From JASEFH01 sp034679905 (lineage in GTDB: Archaea > Halobacteriota > Methanomicrobia > Methanomicrobiales > JACTUA01): a stretch of 41,079 nt of DNA. Below, in pieces: positions 33,692 to 40,567 of this stretch. The stretch spans positions 1-41,079 of the forward strand of contig JAXDAH010000141.1 of NCBI GenBank assembly GCA_034679905.1. Direction: 5' to 3'. The notes beneath the pieces were generated by a model, which ran no database searches, was not told where the DNA came from, and saw only the letters and a program-made list of their open reading frames with translations. The stretch's first letter is position 1; each line of letters opens with the position of its first letter. The position numbers and the translations under genes were made by a program.

Positions 33692-34036
33692 ATGGCAGAG
33701 TACGAGTTGAGAGACGATTCGAGCGTTGGGGCGTTGGTGCGGGCCCGGATCCGAAACTTCGAGAAGGAGCATCCCGATGGATCGGTGTACGTCGCCGACA
33801 ACCGCGGGATGTGGGATGTGCGGTTCACCTACGGGCGGGGCAGCAAGCAGCGGGGGACCGCGTATATCGGTGCCCCCGAGGCCGTCGGGCAGGCGACCCG
33901 CCTCCGCTGGCCTCCGGGGCAGCGGGCGGATATCGACAAGATCACCTTCGAGAATACGGCCGGTCTCGAGGGATTCATCCTGGCGGTACTGCGGTTCGAG
34001 AGCGGGGAGGAGAAGCCGAAGTCGACATCGATCTGA
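33692..34036 (+). CDS. Conserved hypothetical protein
   Basis: 114 residues. MAEYELRDDSSVGALVRARIRNFEK is followed by beta-rich VYVADNRGMWDVRFTYGRGSKQRG and a final helix GLEGFILAVLRFESGEEK. No family recognised. The ATG has GGAGTG seven nt upstream; the open frame upstream of it is not protein-like. Soluble and small; its leader holds an inverted repeat that may be an operator. It converges with the KGG-repeat gene, 218 nt away. Confidence 0.72.
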   Translation: MAEYELRDDSSVGALVRARIRNFEKEHPDGSVYVADNRGMWDVRFTYGRGSKQRGTAYIGAPEAVGQATRLRWPPGQRADIDKITFENTAGLEGFILAVLRFESGEEKPKSTSI

Positions 34037-34254
34037 TGCTTGAGATCGTTCTATCGCCTCCTCCGCTGTCCGGAAGGGCTCCTACAGGGATTCTGCCGCC
34101 CCGCTCGGCCTGAATCCCGCCAGGATGCCCTGCGGTGCTTCATCGATGGGATCCGGCCATTCGCATCTGCAGCGGAGCGCCGCCGTCCCATGCATGCCTG
34201 GATGCACGGAAGCGGGATCGGCACACGTTTTGTACAGCCGGAAAGTCCAGCCGC

Positions 34255-34458
34255 CTAAAAACCTCTCCACTTTCCCTGCGGGGGCCGGCCGCCGCCGCGG
34301 GAGGCCTGCCCGCCCATCCTCGCCACTCGCTCTCTCGTCTCTGCAGATGCCGCCTGCAAACCCCGCTGCCCGTGCGGAGCATTTCCTCCGGCCCGTGCAA
34401 CCCGCCGCCGGGTCTCGATATCCGCGGATGCCAGGCCTCGTTTGGATCGCGTTGTCAC
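34255..34458 (-). CDS. KGG-repeat (Con-10/GsiB-like) stress protein
   Basis: 67 residues with two copies of a repeat: RGLASADIETRRRVARAGG (about 7-25) and RGLQAASAETRERVARMGG (about 32-50). This pattern is that of the KGG stress-induced repeat family (fungal Con-10, Bacillus GsiB), usually hydrophilic proteins made in stress or stationary phase. The frame is open upstream, but the GTG at 34458 is decided by a perfect GGAGG six nt before it, and a TATA box (ACTATATGG) lies at 34514-34522. Expression conditions cannot be read from the sequence. Confidence 0.75.
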   Translation of the reverse strand: MTTRSKRGLASADIETRRRVARAGGNAPHGQRGLQAASAETRERVARMGGQASRGGGRPPQGKWRGF

Positions 34459-34513
34459 GTCGCTCCTCCTGGGTGCTGCCAGCGTGCCGGGAGAAGGGCC
34501 CTGGTGCACACCC

Positions 34514-34522
34514 CCATATAGT
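34514..34522 (-). promoter_or_regulatory. TATA box of the KGG-repeat gene
   Basis: ACTATATGG on the minus strand, about 60 nt before the GTG; the transcript start is expected near 34491, leaving a leader of about 33 nt with a strong ribosome-binding site. Confidence 0.55.
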
Positions 34523-34948
34523 TCCTGTTTCGATCGCGCCGCAGCCGGGAGCCGTGGCGGCGCAGAGTTCGTCTCCCCCGCAACAGGCGCCACGGCCCCT
34601 CTAATAGCCACCGGTCCGTGCTATATTCCCCCATCTCTCCCGATTGTCCTGCAGGGAACCCGGCAGTACCACCCCCGGGCGCTGCCGATTAACCATACTG
34701 GTATAAAGCGTTATCGGCCGTATTTCAGTAAACGAGACGAAAATTGCTCTTTCCACCAACCGACTCGTTCCAGACGCCCTATGCGGGATACAGGAGATGC
34801 GATCGGGAACTTCCGCTCTCGAGACGCTTCAACGAGCACCGATCGGCGAGAAGTGCTCTCCATCTCTCTCGAATTGAGGGGCCGATACCGGGACGGGATT
34901 CGCATCCAGGATCAAGGTATATGTGGGGCGGGCGACCACCTCTCCTGT
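34523..34948. other. Divergent intergenic region
   Basis: About 425 nt without a gene. It contains a TATA box on the plus strand (GGTATAAAG near 34700-34708) with no recognisable gene after it, and the actual promoter of the HD-domain gene, GGTATATG at 34916-34923, which is 26 nt before the ATG at 34949. The open frame leading into the HD gene is not protein-like. Confidence 0.45.
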
Positions 34949-35497
34949 ATGAACGTCGATGAAGCCCGGAGACTGCTCTTTCAGTACGTCCAGAAGGAGA
35001 GCCTGATCAAGCACTGCCTTGCCACCGCCGCGATCCTGCGGCGGGCAGGGGAGCACCTGGGTCAGGATGCGGAGCGGTGGGAGGTGATCGGGATCCTGCA
35101 CGACATCGACTACGAGGTGGTCGAGGGGGATATGCAGCGGCACGGCGCCGTGGGCTGCGAGATTCTGCGGGAGCACGGGGTGGATGCGGATATCGCGGAA
35201 GCGGTACGGCGTCACAACGACATGATCTACGGCAATTCCGATGCTCCGGTCGATATCGCGCTCCAGGCCGCCGACAATATATCCGGCCTGATCATCGCGG
35301 CAGCGATGGTGAAGGGTGGGGCGATCTCCGAGGTCAGGCCGGACACGGTTAAAAAGAAGATGAAGGAGAAGGCGTTTGCCGCCGGATGCCGCCGGGAGAA
35401 GGTGCGGGAGATCGAGCGGCTGATGGATCTCCCCACCTTCTATCGCCTGGCAGTCGAGGCGCTGCAGGGGATCCGGACGGATCTCGGGCTCCACTGA
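34949..35497 (+). CDS. HD-domain protein (predicted metal-dependent phosphohydrolase)
   Basis: 182 residues. The HD signature is present: LIKHCLATAAILRR (first His), IGILHDIDYEV (His-Asp), RHGAVGCEILREHG and VRRHNDMIYG, then DIALQAADNISGLIIA with the last Asp. HD proteins hydrolyse phosphate bonds of nucleotides or act on related substrates; the substrate here is unknown. The ATG at 34949 is favoured by a TATA box at leaderless distance and by the family N-terminus MNVDEARRLL. Confidence 0.82.
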   Translation: MNVDEARRLLFQYVQKESLIKHCLATAAILRRAGEHLGQDAERWEVIGILHDIDYEVVEGDMQRHGAVGCEILREHGVDADIAEAVRRHNDMIYGNSDAPVDIALQAADNISGLIIAAAMVKGGAISEVRPDTVKKKMKEKAFAAGCRREKVREIERLMDLPTFYRLAVEALQGIRTDLGLH

Positions 35498-35578
35498 CAC
35501 GGCATGGCATCGAACTGCCTCGAGGGTGACGATCGGCGAAAAAGTCGTTCCCATCTGCTGGAAACCTTGCGGATGGGA

Positions 35579-35604
35579 GTCGACCGGGCTTCAGCCCGGT
35601 TGAC
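35579..35604. repeat. Inverted repeat forming a 12-bp hairpin
   Basis: GTCGACCGGGCT / AGCCCGGTTGAC with a two-base spacer and one G-T pair. It lies between the converging HD-domain and agmatine genes. No T run follows; it may be a bidirectional 3'-end structure. Confidence 0.5.
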
Positions 35605-35653
35605 TTCGCACGTGGAGGAGGGCACAATGGTCCTATTCGCTCCCTGCCATCTT

Positions 35654-35679
35654 CCTTCCCGCTATCGCAAGCGGGGGGG
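35654..35679. repeat. Second hairpin in the same convergent spacer
   Basis: The arms CCCGCT and AGCGGG flank the loop ATCGCA; the stem can be lengthened to about 10 pairs using G-T pairs into the run of G. The remaining spacer (35498-35751) has no gene. Confidence 0.4.
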
Positions 35680-35708
35680 AACGCGCCCCCTCCTCTTCCA
35701 CTTCCCCG

Positions 35709-35728
35709 GTGTGCGATAGACCTACTGA
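35709..35728 (+). repeat. Dispersed intergenic motif, copy B
   Basis: GTGTGCGATAGACCTACTGA, 18 of 20 positions the same as 19421-19440, 16 kb away. Here it sits about 25 nt from the stop codon of the agmatine gene. Confidence 0.5.
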
Positions 35729-35751
35729 ACCGGAGAGGCCGGGACGGGTGA

Positions 35752-37653
35752 CTACGGGACTGGCTGCTGCTGGCTGATGCAGTGGAGGGTGCCGAGCCCG
35801 TGGACCATCGCCCGGCAGTCGATGCCCACCACCTTCCGGGTGGGGAAGACGCCCTGCAGGATCTCGAGCGCCCGGCGGTCGTTGCGGTGCCCGAAGGTCG
35901 GGACCAGCACGACGGCGTTGCCGATGTAGAAGTTGGCGTAGCTGGCGGGGAGCCGCTCCTCGTCGCCGACGCGGCCGGGCATGGGCAGGGGGACGACCGT
36001 GAACGGGTTCCCGTCCTGGTCCCGCGCCCGTTGCAGGATCGCATAGTTCTCCTCCAGGATCGCGTGGTTCGGGTCTCCCGCATCCACCTCCCGGGCGCAG
36101 ACGACGGTGTTCGGTCCGACGAACCGCGCGATGTCGTCGATGTGGCCGTCGGTATCGTCCCCGGCGATCCCCTCTCGGAGCCAGACGACGCGGGACGCTC
36201 CCAGGTACTCCTGGAGATACCCCTCGATCTCCCCGCGGGAGAGGCAGGGGTTGCGGTTTGGATTGAGGAGGCATTGTTCGGTGGTCAGGACGGCGCCCCG
36301 CCCGTTCACCTCGATGGACCCGCCCTCGAGCACGATCCCGGTCCGAAATGCCGGAAGCTGCAGCTCCCGGTTGATCTTGACGGGAACGTGCGTGTCCCGG
36401 ATCAGCTCGTCGTACTTCCCGCCCCAGGCGTTGAAGATCCAGTCGACCATCGCGAGACGGCCCGCCTCCCGGTTCACGACAAACGTGGGGCCGTAGTCCC
36501 GGAACCAGACGTCCGCATAGCTCAGGACGTGGAAGCGGATCCCCTCGAGCGGGACCCCCGCTCCGCCCAGCAGCTCCCGCACGCGCGCCTCCATGGCGGG
36601 GTCGCCGACGAGGAGCTCCACGCGCTCTCCCGTGCTGACGGCTTTTACAATATCCAGGTACGCCTGCTCGACCTCCGCGAGATCCGGGAACGTGGTGCTG
36701 TCGTGCGGCCAGGCGAGCCAGACGGCATCGTGCCGTTCCCACTCGGCGGGCATGAGGTAGCCCAATTTCCGGGGGGTTCTCTCACGGTCCCGCACGGGAA
36801 CCGTCCAGGACGAAACCAGCGGCAGGTAGGTTGCCGGGCAGCGGTTCTCCAGGAATCCCCAGCCTTCCCGCACCTGCCGGTTCATGCCGAGATCGAGATC
36901 GGCGATCAGGATCCCCTCCCCGGCACCGGCCCGTTCGAGCACCTTCCCGAACGCGTCGCAGAAGAACGAGCCCCCCCAGAAGAGGATCTCGCCCTCCCAC
37001 CCCACGCGGTTGACGGCGACGACGTGGATGCCGTTGACAATCGCATGCCCCCGCTGGACGGTCTCCCAGGCCTCGCGCCAGTCCCCCTCCGGGGGCTCCA
37101 GGCCCCGGATCCTGCCAATGGCGGTAGGGTAGAAGATGATATCCGCCCCCATCAGGGCGACCGCCCGGGCCGCCTCGGGGAACCACTGGTCGTAGCAGAT
37201 GAGCACGGCGAACCGCCCGAACTCCGTGCTGTAGACCTCGTAGCGCTCTCCCGCACGGAAGTAGCGCTTCTCGTAGAAGAGGGGGTCACACGGGACGTGC
37301 ACCTTGCGGTAGACGGGCAGGATGCACCCGTCGGTGTCGAGGACCGCGACCGCGTTGTAATACCCCTCCTCCGCACGCTCGTAGAGGGGCACGACGATCA
37401 CCGCGTGGTGCTCCCGTGCGAGGGCGGCGAACGCCTCCGTGGTCTCCCCGGGTATGGTCTCGGCATACCGGGCGGCATCCGCCGTTGCAGACTGGGGGAA
37501 GTAGGGGGTGCGGAAGAGCTCCTGGAGGCAGAGGATCTCGGCCCCCTGCTCCAGGGCGGACGCCGCATACCGCAGGGTCTTCTCCAGGTTCTCCTCGAGA
37601 TCCTCCGATACGGCCGTCTGGACGAGTCCGACTCGAACTGTGCGGGTATCCAT
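35752..37653 (-). CDS. N-carbamoylputrescine amidase / agmatine deiminase fusion
   Basis: 633 residues, two enzymes in one chain. Residues 1-290 are a nitrilase-fold amidase with the Glu-Lys-Cys triad in LCLQELF, YRKVHVP and LICYDQWFPE (Cys near 152). Residues about 294-633 are an agmatine deiminase (LMPAEWERHDAVWLAWPHD, DVWFRDYGPTFVV, EGGSIEVNG, GDDTDGHIDDIARFV, and the nucleophile in GTLHCISQQQP). Agmatine becomes N-carbamoylputrescine, which the amidase splits to putrescine, CO2 and NH3. AguA and AguB are normally separate proteins. The ATG at 37653 (MDTRTVRVGLVQT) matches the amidase start; upstream ATGs at 37668 and 37692 are in frame. Last gene of an operon-like run. Confidence 0.9.
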   Translation of the reverse strand: MDTRTVRVGLVQTAVSEDLEENLEKTLRYAASALEQGAEILCLQELFRTPYFPQSATADAARYAETIPGETTEAFAALAREHHAVIVVPLYERAEEGYYNAVAVLDTDGCILPVYRKVHVPCDPLFYEKRYFRAGERYEVYSTEFGRFAVLICYDQWFPEAARAVALMGADIIFYPTAIGRIRGLEPPEGDWREAWETVQRGHAIVNGIHVVAVNRVGWEGEILFWGGSFFCDAFGKVLERAGAGEGILIADLDLGMNRQVREGWGFLENRCPATYLPLVSSWTVPVRDRERTPRKLGYLMPAEWERHDAVWLAWPHDSTTFPDLAEVEQAYLDIVKAVSTGERVELLVGDPAMEARVRELLGGAGVPLEGIRFHVLSYADVWFRDYGPTFVVNREAGRLAMVDWIFNAWGGKYDELIRDTHVPVKINRELQLPAFRTGIVLEGGSIEVNGRGAVLTTEQCLLNPNRNPCLSRGEIEGYLQEYLGASRVVWLREGIAGDDTDGHIDDIARFVGPNTVVCAREVDAGDPNHAILEENYAILQRARDQDGNPFTVVPLPMPGRVGDEERLPASYANFYIGNAVVLVPTFGHRNDRRALEILQGVFPTRKVVGIDCRAMVHGLGTLHCISQQQPVP

Positions 37654-37717
37654 AGGGCTTCCATCCATGTATGTGCTGCTGCATCCGCCCATCGCGGTCC
37701 GGCAGACGCCGAACGCT

Positions 37718-38134
37718 TCAGGGCTTCTTCTCCAGAAACGCGTGCGCCTTCATCAGCACGTCCCGCGTGTTCTGGAAGGTGGCCTGGGCCAGGGCCTTGT
37801 CGTAGGGCAGCCACTTGTAGCCGATATGCTCGAAGGAGAGGACCACGTCCGCCTGGTCGGTCTCCATCAGGAAGTAGACCACCTCCTTGTACACGGTGCG
37901 CCCGCGGGCGCGGAAGAAGTAGTTGATCTCCTCGCGGAATCCGGGGATGAAGCGGGCATCCGTGATCGCCGTCTCCTCGCGGAGTTCGCGGACGGCGGCC
38001 TCCTCCCCGCTCTCGCCCCGCTTGGCGTGCCCTTTCACCAGGTCCCAGTGCCCGGCCTCGTACTGCAGCAGGAGGTACAGCCGGCCGTCGGGATTTCGCA
38101 CTACGACGGCACCGTAGGATCTCTCTCGGGGCAT
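37718..38134 (-). CDS. Nudix hydrolase (Ap4A-hydrolase-like)
   Basis: 138 residues. The Nudix box G-x5-E-x7-RE-L-x-EE runs from Gly35 to Glu54 (GHAKRGESGEE, AAVRELREET). The chain starts RSYGAVVVRN and has HWDLVKGH before the box and VVYFLMET after it, the style of asymmetric diadenosine-tetraphosphate hydrolases. It would clear dinucleoside polyphosphates or damaged nucleotides. It lies 24 nt after the uracil-DNA glycosylase gene in the same direction, so a nucleotide-repair link is reasonable. Confidence 0.87.
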   Translation of the reverse strand: MPRERSYGAVVVRNPDGRLYLLLQYEAGHWDLVKGHAKRGESGEEAAVRELREETAITDARFIPGFREEINYFFRARGRTVYKEVVYFLMETDQADVVLSFEHIGYKWLPYDKALAQATFQNTRDVLMKAHAFLEKKP

Positions 38135-38158
38135 GCAGGGTCGTCTCCAGGCCGGAAG

Positions 38159-38761
38159 TCAGGGCGATGGTCTCTCCAGCTCTCGCTGTACTATTCGGAA
38201 CTCTTCTTCAAGTTTTTTTCTATACGAGGGGTTATACAGCCCTGCCGCCGGGTGCAGGGCGGGTACGATCCGCAGGCGGTGACCGTTGAGATCCGCGGTG
38301 AAGACGCTGCCCGTCACGTCCGTGATGCGCTCGAACTCGAAGGGGATCCGGGCCAGGACGTAGCGGGCCGAGTGCCGCCCCAGCGTGACCAGGATCTCGG
38401 GGCGGACGAGATCGATCTGGCGGTCGAGGTACGGCGAGCAGATCTCGATCTCGCAAGCCAGCGGATCGCGGTTCCCCGGCGGGCGGTGCTTGACGACGTT
38501 GCCGATGAACACGTCCTCGCGGGCGAGCCCGATGCCCTGCAGGAGACTGTTGAGAACCGATCCCGCCCTCCCGACGAACGGGCGTCCGCTCGCGTCTTCC
38601 CGCTCTCCCGGCGCTTCCCCGACGAGCATCAGCCGGGCCTCGAGGCTGCCCTCCCCGGGGACCGCGTGGCGGGCCGTCTTCCAGAGCGGGCACTTGCGGC
38701 ACCCGCGGATCTCCCCGGCGAGGGCGGCCATCTGCTCCTCGCGGGACGGTATCGGCGGCAT
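38159..38761 (-). CDS. Type-4 (4Fe-4S) uracil-DNA glycosylase
   Basis: 200 residues. Motif A is VGEAPGEREDASGRPFVGRAG; motif B is HPAA near residue 170; IPSREEQ-type N-terminus. It removes uracil from DNA, the first step in repair of cytosine deamination. Cluster cysteines Cys21 and Cys24 (GCRKCPLW) and Cys108 (EICSPYL) are present, but the usual third ligand in the KCRPPxNR motif is His92 (VVKHRPPGNR); an additional Cys103 lies close by. The ATG at 38761 follows the gpm stop by 5 nt and its GGTGA ribosome-binding site overlaps that stop codon. Confidence 0.88.
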   Translation of the reverse strand: MPPIPSREEQMAALAGEIRGCRKCPLWKTARHAVPGEGSLEARLMLVGEAPGEREDASGRPFVGRAGSVLNSLLQGIGLAREDVFIGNVVKHRPPGNRDPLACEIEICSPYLDRQIDLVRPEILVTLGRHSARYVLARIPFEFERITDVTGSVFTADLNGHRLRIVPALHPAAGLYNPSYRKKLEEEFRIVQRELERPSP

Positions 38762-38766
38762 CTCTC

Positions 38767-39528
38767 TCACCTGTATAAAGGATGGAGGTTTATACTCTTC
38801 TCTTCGGGTGCACCCGCAGCGCGGATCGCCGCCGCCTGCCCGTCCAGGATGCGGCGGCCGGCGACGGCGAGCGAGGGGCTCAGGGTGTAGACCAAGGGCA
38901 GGGCGGTCGGCAGGTCGATCTCTCCGATCGCGTCGGCCGGGATCCGCTCCAGGTAGAGGATCAGCGCCCGCAGACTGGTGCGGTGGGAGACCACGATCAC
39001 GTCCCTCCCGCTCCGCAGCGCGGGCGCGATCCCGTCGCGCCAGCAGGGCAGGAGGCGGTAGAGGGCGTCTTCGAGCGACTCCGCGGAGGGGATCAGGTCC
39101 CGCTCCAGGCGCGCGTACCGGGGATCGTGCAGCGGGTGGCGGGGATCGGTCCGCGGCAGCGGTGGGGGGCGGGCGTCGAACGCGTTCCGCCACCGCTCCA
39201 CCGCGCTCCTGCCGTACTCCCGGTTCAGCTCCTGCCGGGTCCGCCCTTCCAGCAGCCCATAGTGCCTCTCGTTCAGCCGCCAGGAGCAGCAGAGCGGCAG
39301 GTGCGGGCAGTCCAGGGCACCGATCACGGTAGAGAGGGTCCGCACCGCCCGCTTCAGCACCGAGGAAAATCCACGGTCCAGGGAGAGCCCGGCCTCCCGA
39401 ATGCGGAGGGCAGCTGTCTCTGCCTCCCGCACGCCGCGTGCGGAGAGATCGGGATCCGCCCACCCGCTCAGCCGCTCCTCCGCATTCCACTCGCTCTCCC
39501 CGTGGCGGAGCAGGATCAGGCGCACCAT
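38767..39528 (-). CDS. gpmA: 2,3-bisphosphoglycerate-dependent-type phosphoglycerate mutase
   Basis: 253 residues. The phosphohistidine motif LLRHGESEWN (His9), NERHYGLLEGRTRQEL (catalytic Glu/ mutase motif) and VVSHRTSLRAL (second His) are those of the dPGM branch of the histidine phosphatase family. It interconverts 3- and 2-phosphoglycerate; many archaea use the unrelated cofactor-independent enzyme, so it may be an extra or a transferred gene. The ATG at 39528 has GGAG five nt upstream and gives the family N-terminus. First gene of the run with udg, nudix and the agmatine fusion. Confidence 0.87.
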   Translation of the reverse strand: MVRLILLRHGESEWNAEERLSGWADPDLSARGVREAETAALRIREAGLSLDRGFSSVLKRAVRTLSTVIGALDCPHLPLCCSWRLNERHYGLLEGRTRQELNREYGRSAVERWRNAFDARPPPLPRTDPRHPLHDPRYARLERDLIPSAESLEDALYRLLPCWRDGIAPALRSGRDVIVVSHRTSLRALILYLERIPADAIGEIDLPTALPLVYTLSPSLAVAGRRILDGQAAAIRAAGAPEEKSINLHPLYR

Positions 39529-39927
39529 ACATTCTCCTCGGGAGGATGGGAAAATAGCTATCGTCCTGAAGCGGTACCGCATTCGCATACCACCATCGGC
39601 GCAGCGGGATTGCAGAACCGCCCAGAACAGAACAACATCCGTGCACTCTCGGCTGCGGAAACGAATCGACCCGTCACACCTGCCCTATCGACGGGAGCGG
39701 CCGGGATCTGCAGCACGCTTCCCTTCTCCGCAGAATCCGCGTGCAGCGGTTGGCGGCTGGATCCTGCATGCAGGTGCAGCAGGGACCGGGAATCCCTCGA
39801 GGGGTCCGATACGAAAATACTGGACCGGGCGTCTGGATGCCCGCTATGCGGTAAGAGCTCGGGGACTGCCGTGCCGATACGGGGAGTATGCGGGCAGGCT
39901 CTCGATCACGCGGAGCAGCGGATCGCA
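39529..39927. other. Gene-free stretch
   Basis: About 400 nt without a supported gene; open frames are chance-like. It holds the 16-nt motif CTGCATGCAGGTGCAG at 39764-39779 shared with the region upstream of the radical SAM gene. Its left edge must contain the promoter of the phosphoglycerate mutase operon (AT-rich AGCTATTTTCC near 39550 on the minus strand). Confidence 0.4.
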
Positions 39928-40460
39928 CTATCCCGCGACGAGAACGGTCACCGAGTCCTCCCCGTACGTAACCTCTCTTCACGGCGTTTATTCGCATCGT
40001 GACGACGATCCCCGATTCTGCGGGGCCTGCCAGACGGTATGGAACGCACCGTCGGCATCCGTTCTCCCTTCAACGGCCGAGGTATTCGTCGATGTGAAGG
40101 TGCCGGCTGCACACTCTATCCGCACGCTGGCGTTCTCGATGGGGGCATACCGCCCGTCGAAGGCCGTCACGCGGATATCGGCGGTCGCGTTTGGTTTCAC
40201 ACGCTCCGGCGTTGCCGCGGTTCGGAGGATGATCGGCCCGTAATGGGGCGGGGTCGTATTCTGCGGGATCGTGGGCGGAGGGGGTGCAGGGGTCGGGGCG
40301 GGCGTTGGACTGGGCTGTGATGTCGTCAGGACGGTGGGCATCGGGGTGATGTCCGGCTCCGCCCTGTCCGCCAGTATCACTGCGTCGTCCAGAATACGGT
40401 GACTCCCACGAGGATGCTGGCAACGATCCCCGCCATCCACTTCAAGACCTCGTGCGCCAT
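39928..40460 (-). pseudogene. Frameshifted membrane-anchored Ig-like surface protein
   Basis: Frame 1 from the ATG at 40460 encodes MAHEVLKWMAGIVASILVGV, a membrane-spanning start, then stops (TTQ-TGA) near 40380. A second frame continues with EPDITPMPTV, a Pro/Thr linker (PTPAPTPAPPPPT) and an Ig-like beta domain (PERVKPNATADIRVTAFDGRYAPIENASVRI, GRTDADGAFHTVW), then stops at 39988. The natural end appears in a third frame (IVVTMRINAVKRG) and back in the second frame (YGEDSVTVLVAG, TAG at 39928). At least three small indels are needed, so it is a pseudogene or holds sequence errors. In life such proteins are surface adhesins or pilin-like. Confidence 0.65.
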
Positions 40461-40567
40461 GGAACTTCATTGTCAGAGAGGGCTGAATTCTATTTCGAGG
40501 TATAATTTCGTTGTTATCTCAACATCGGCAGGATTTCGGGCGAGAAGAGGCCCGGCGGCAGTGCTGC

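Noticed and set aside
35782..37926. 714-residue open frame on the plus strand
   Set aside because: Antisense shadow of the agmatine fusion gene; composition is not protein-like.
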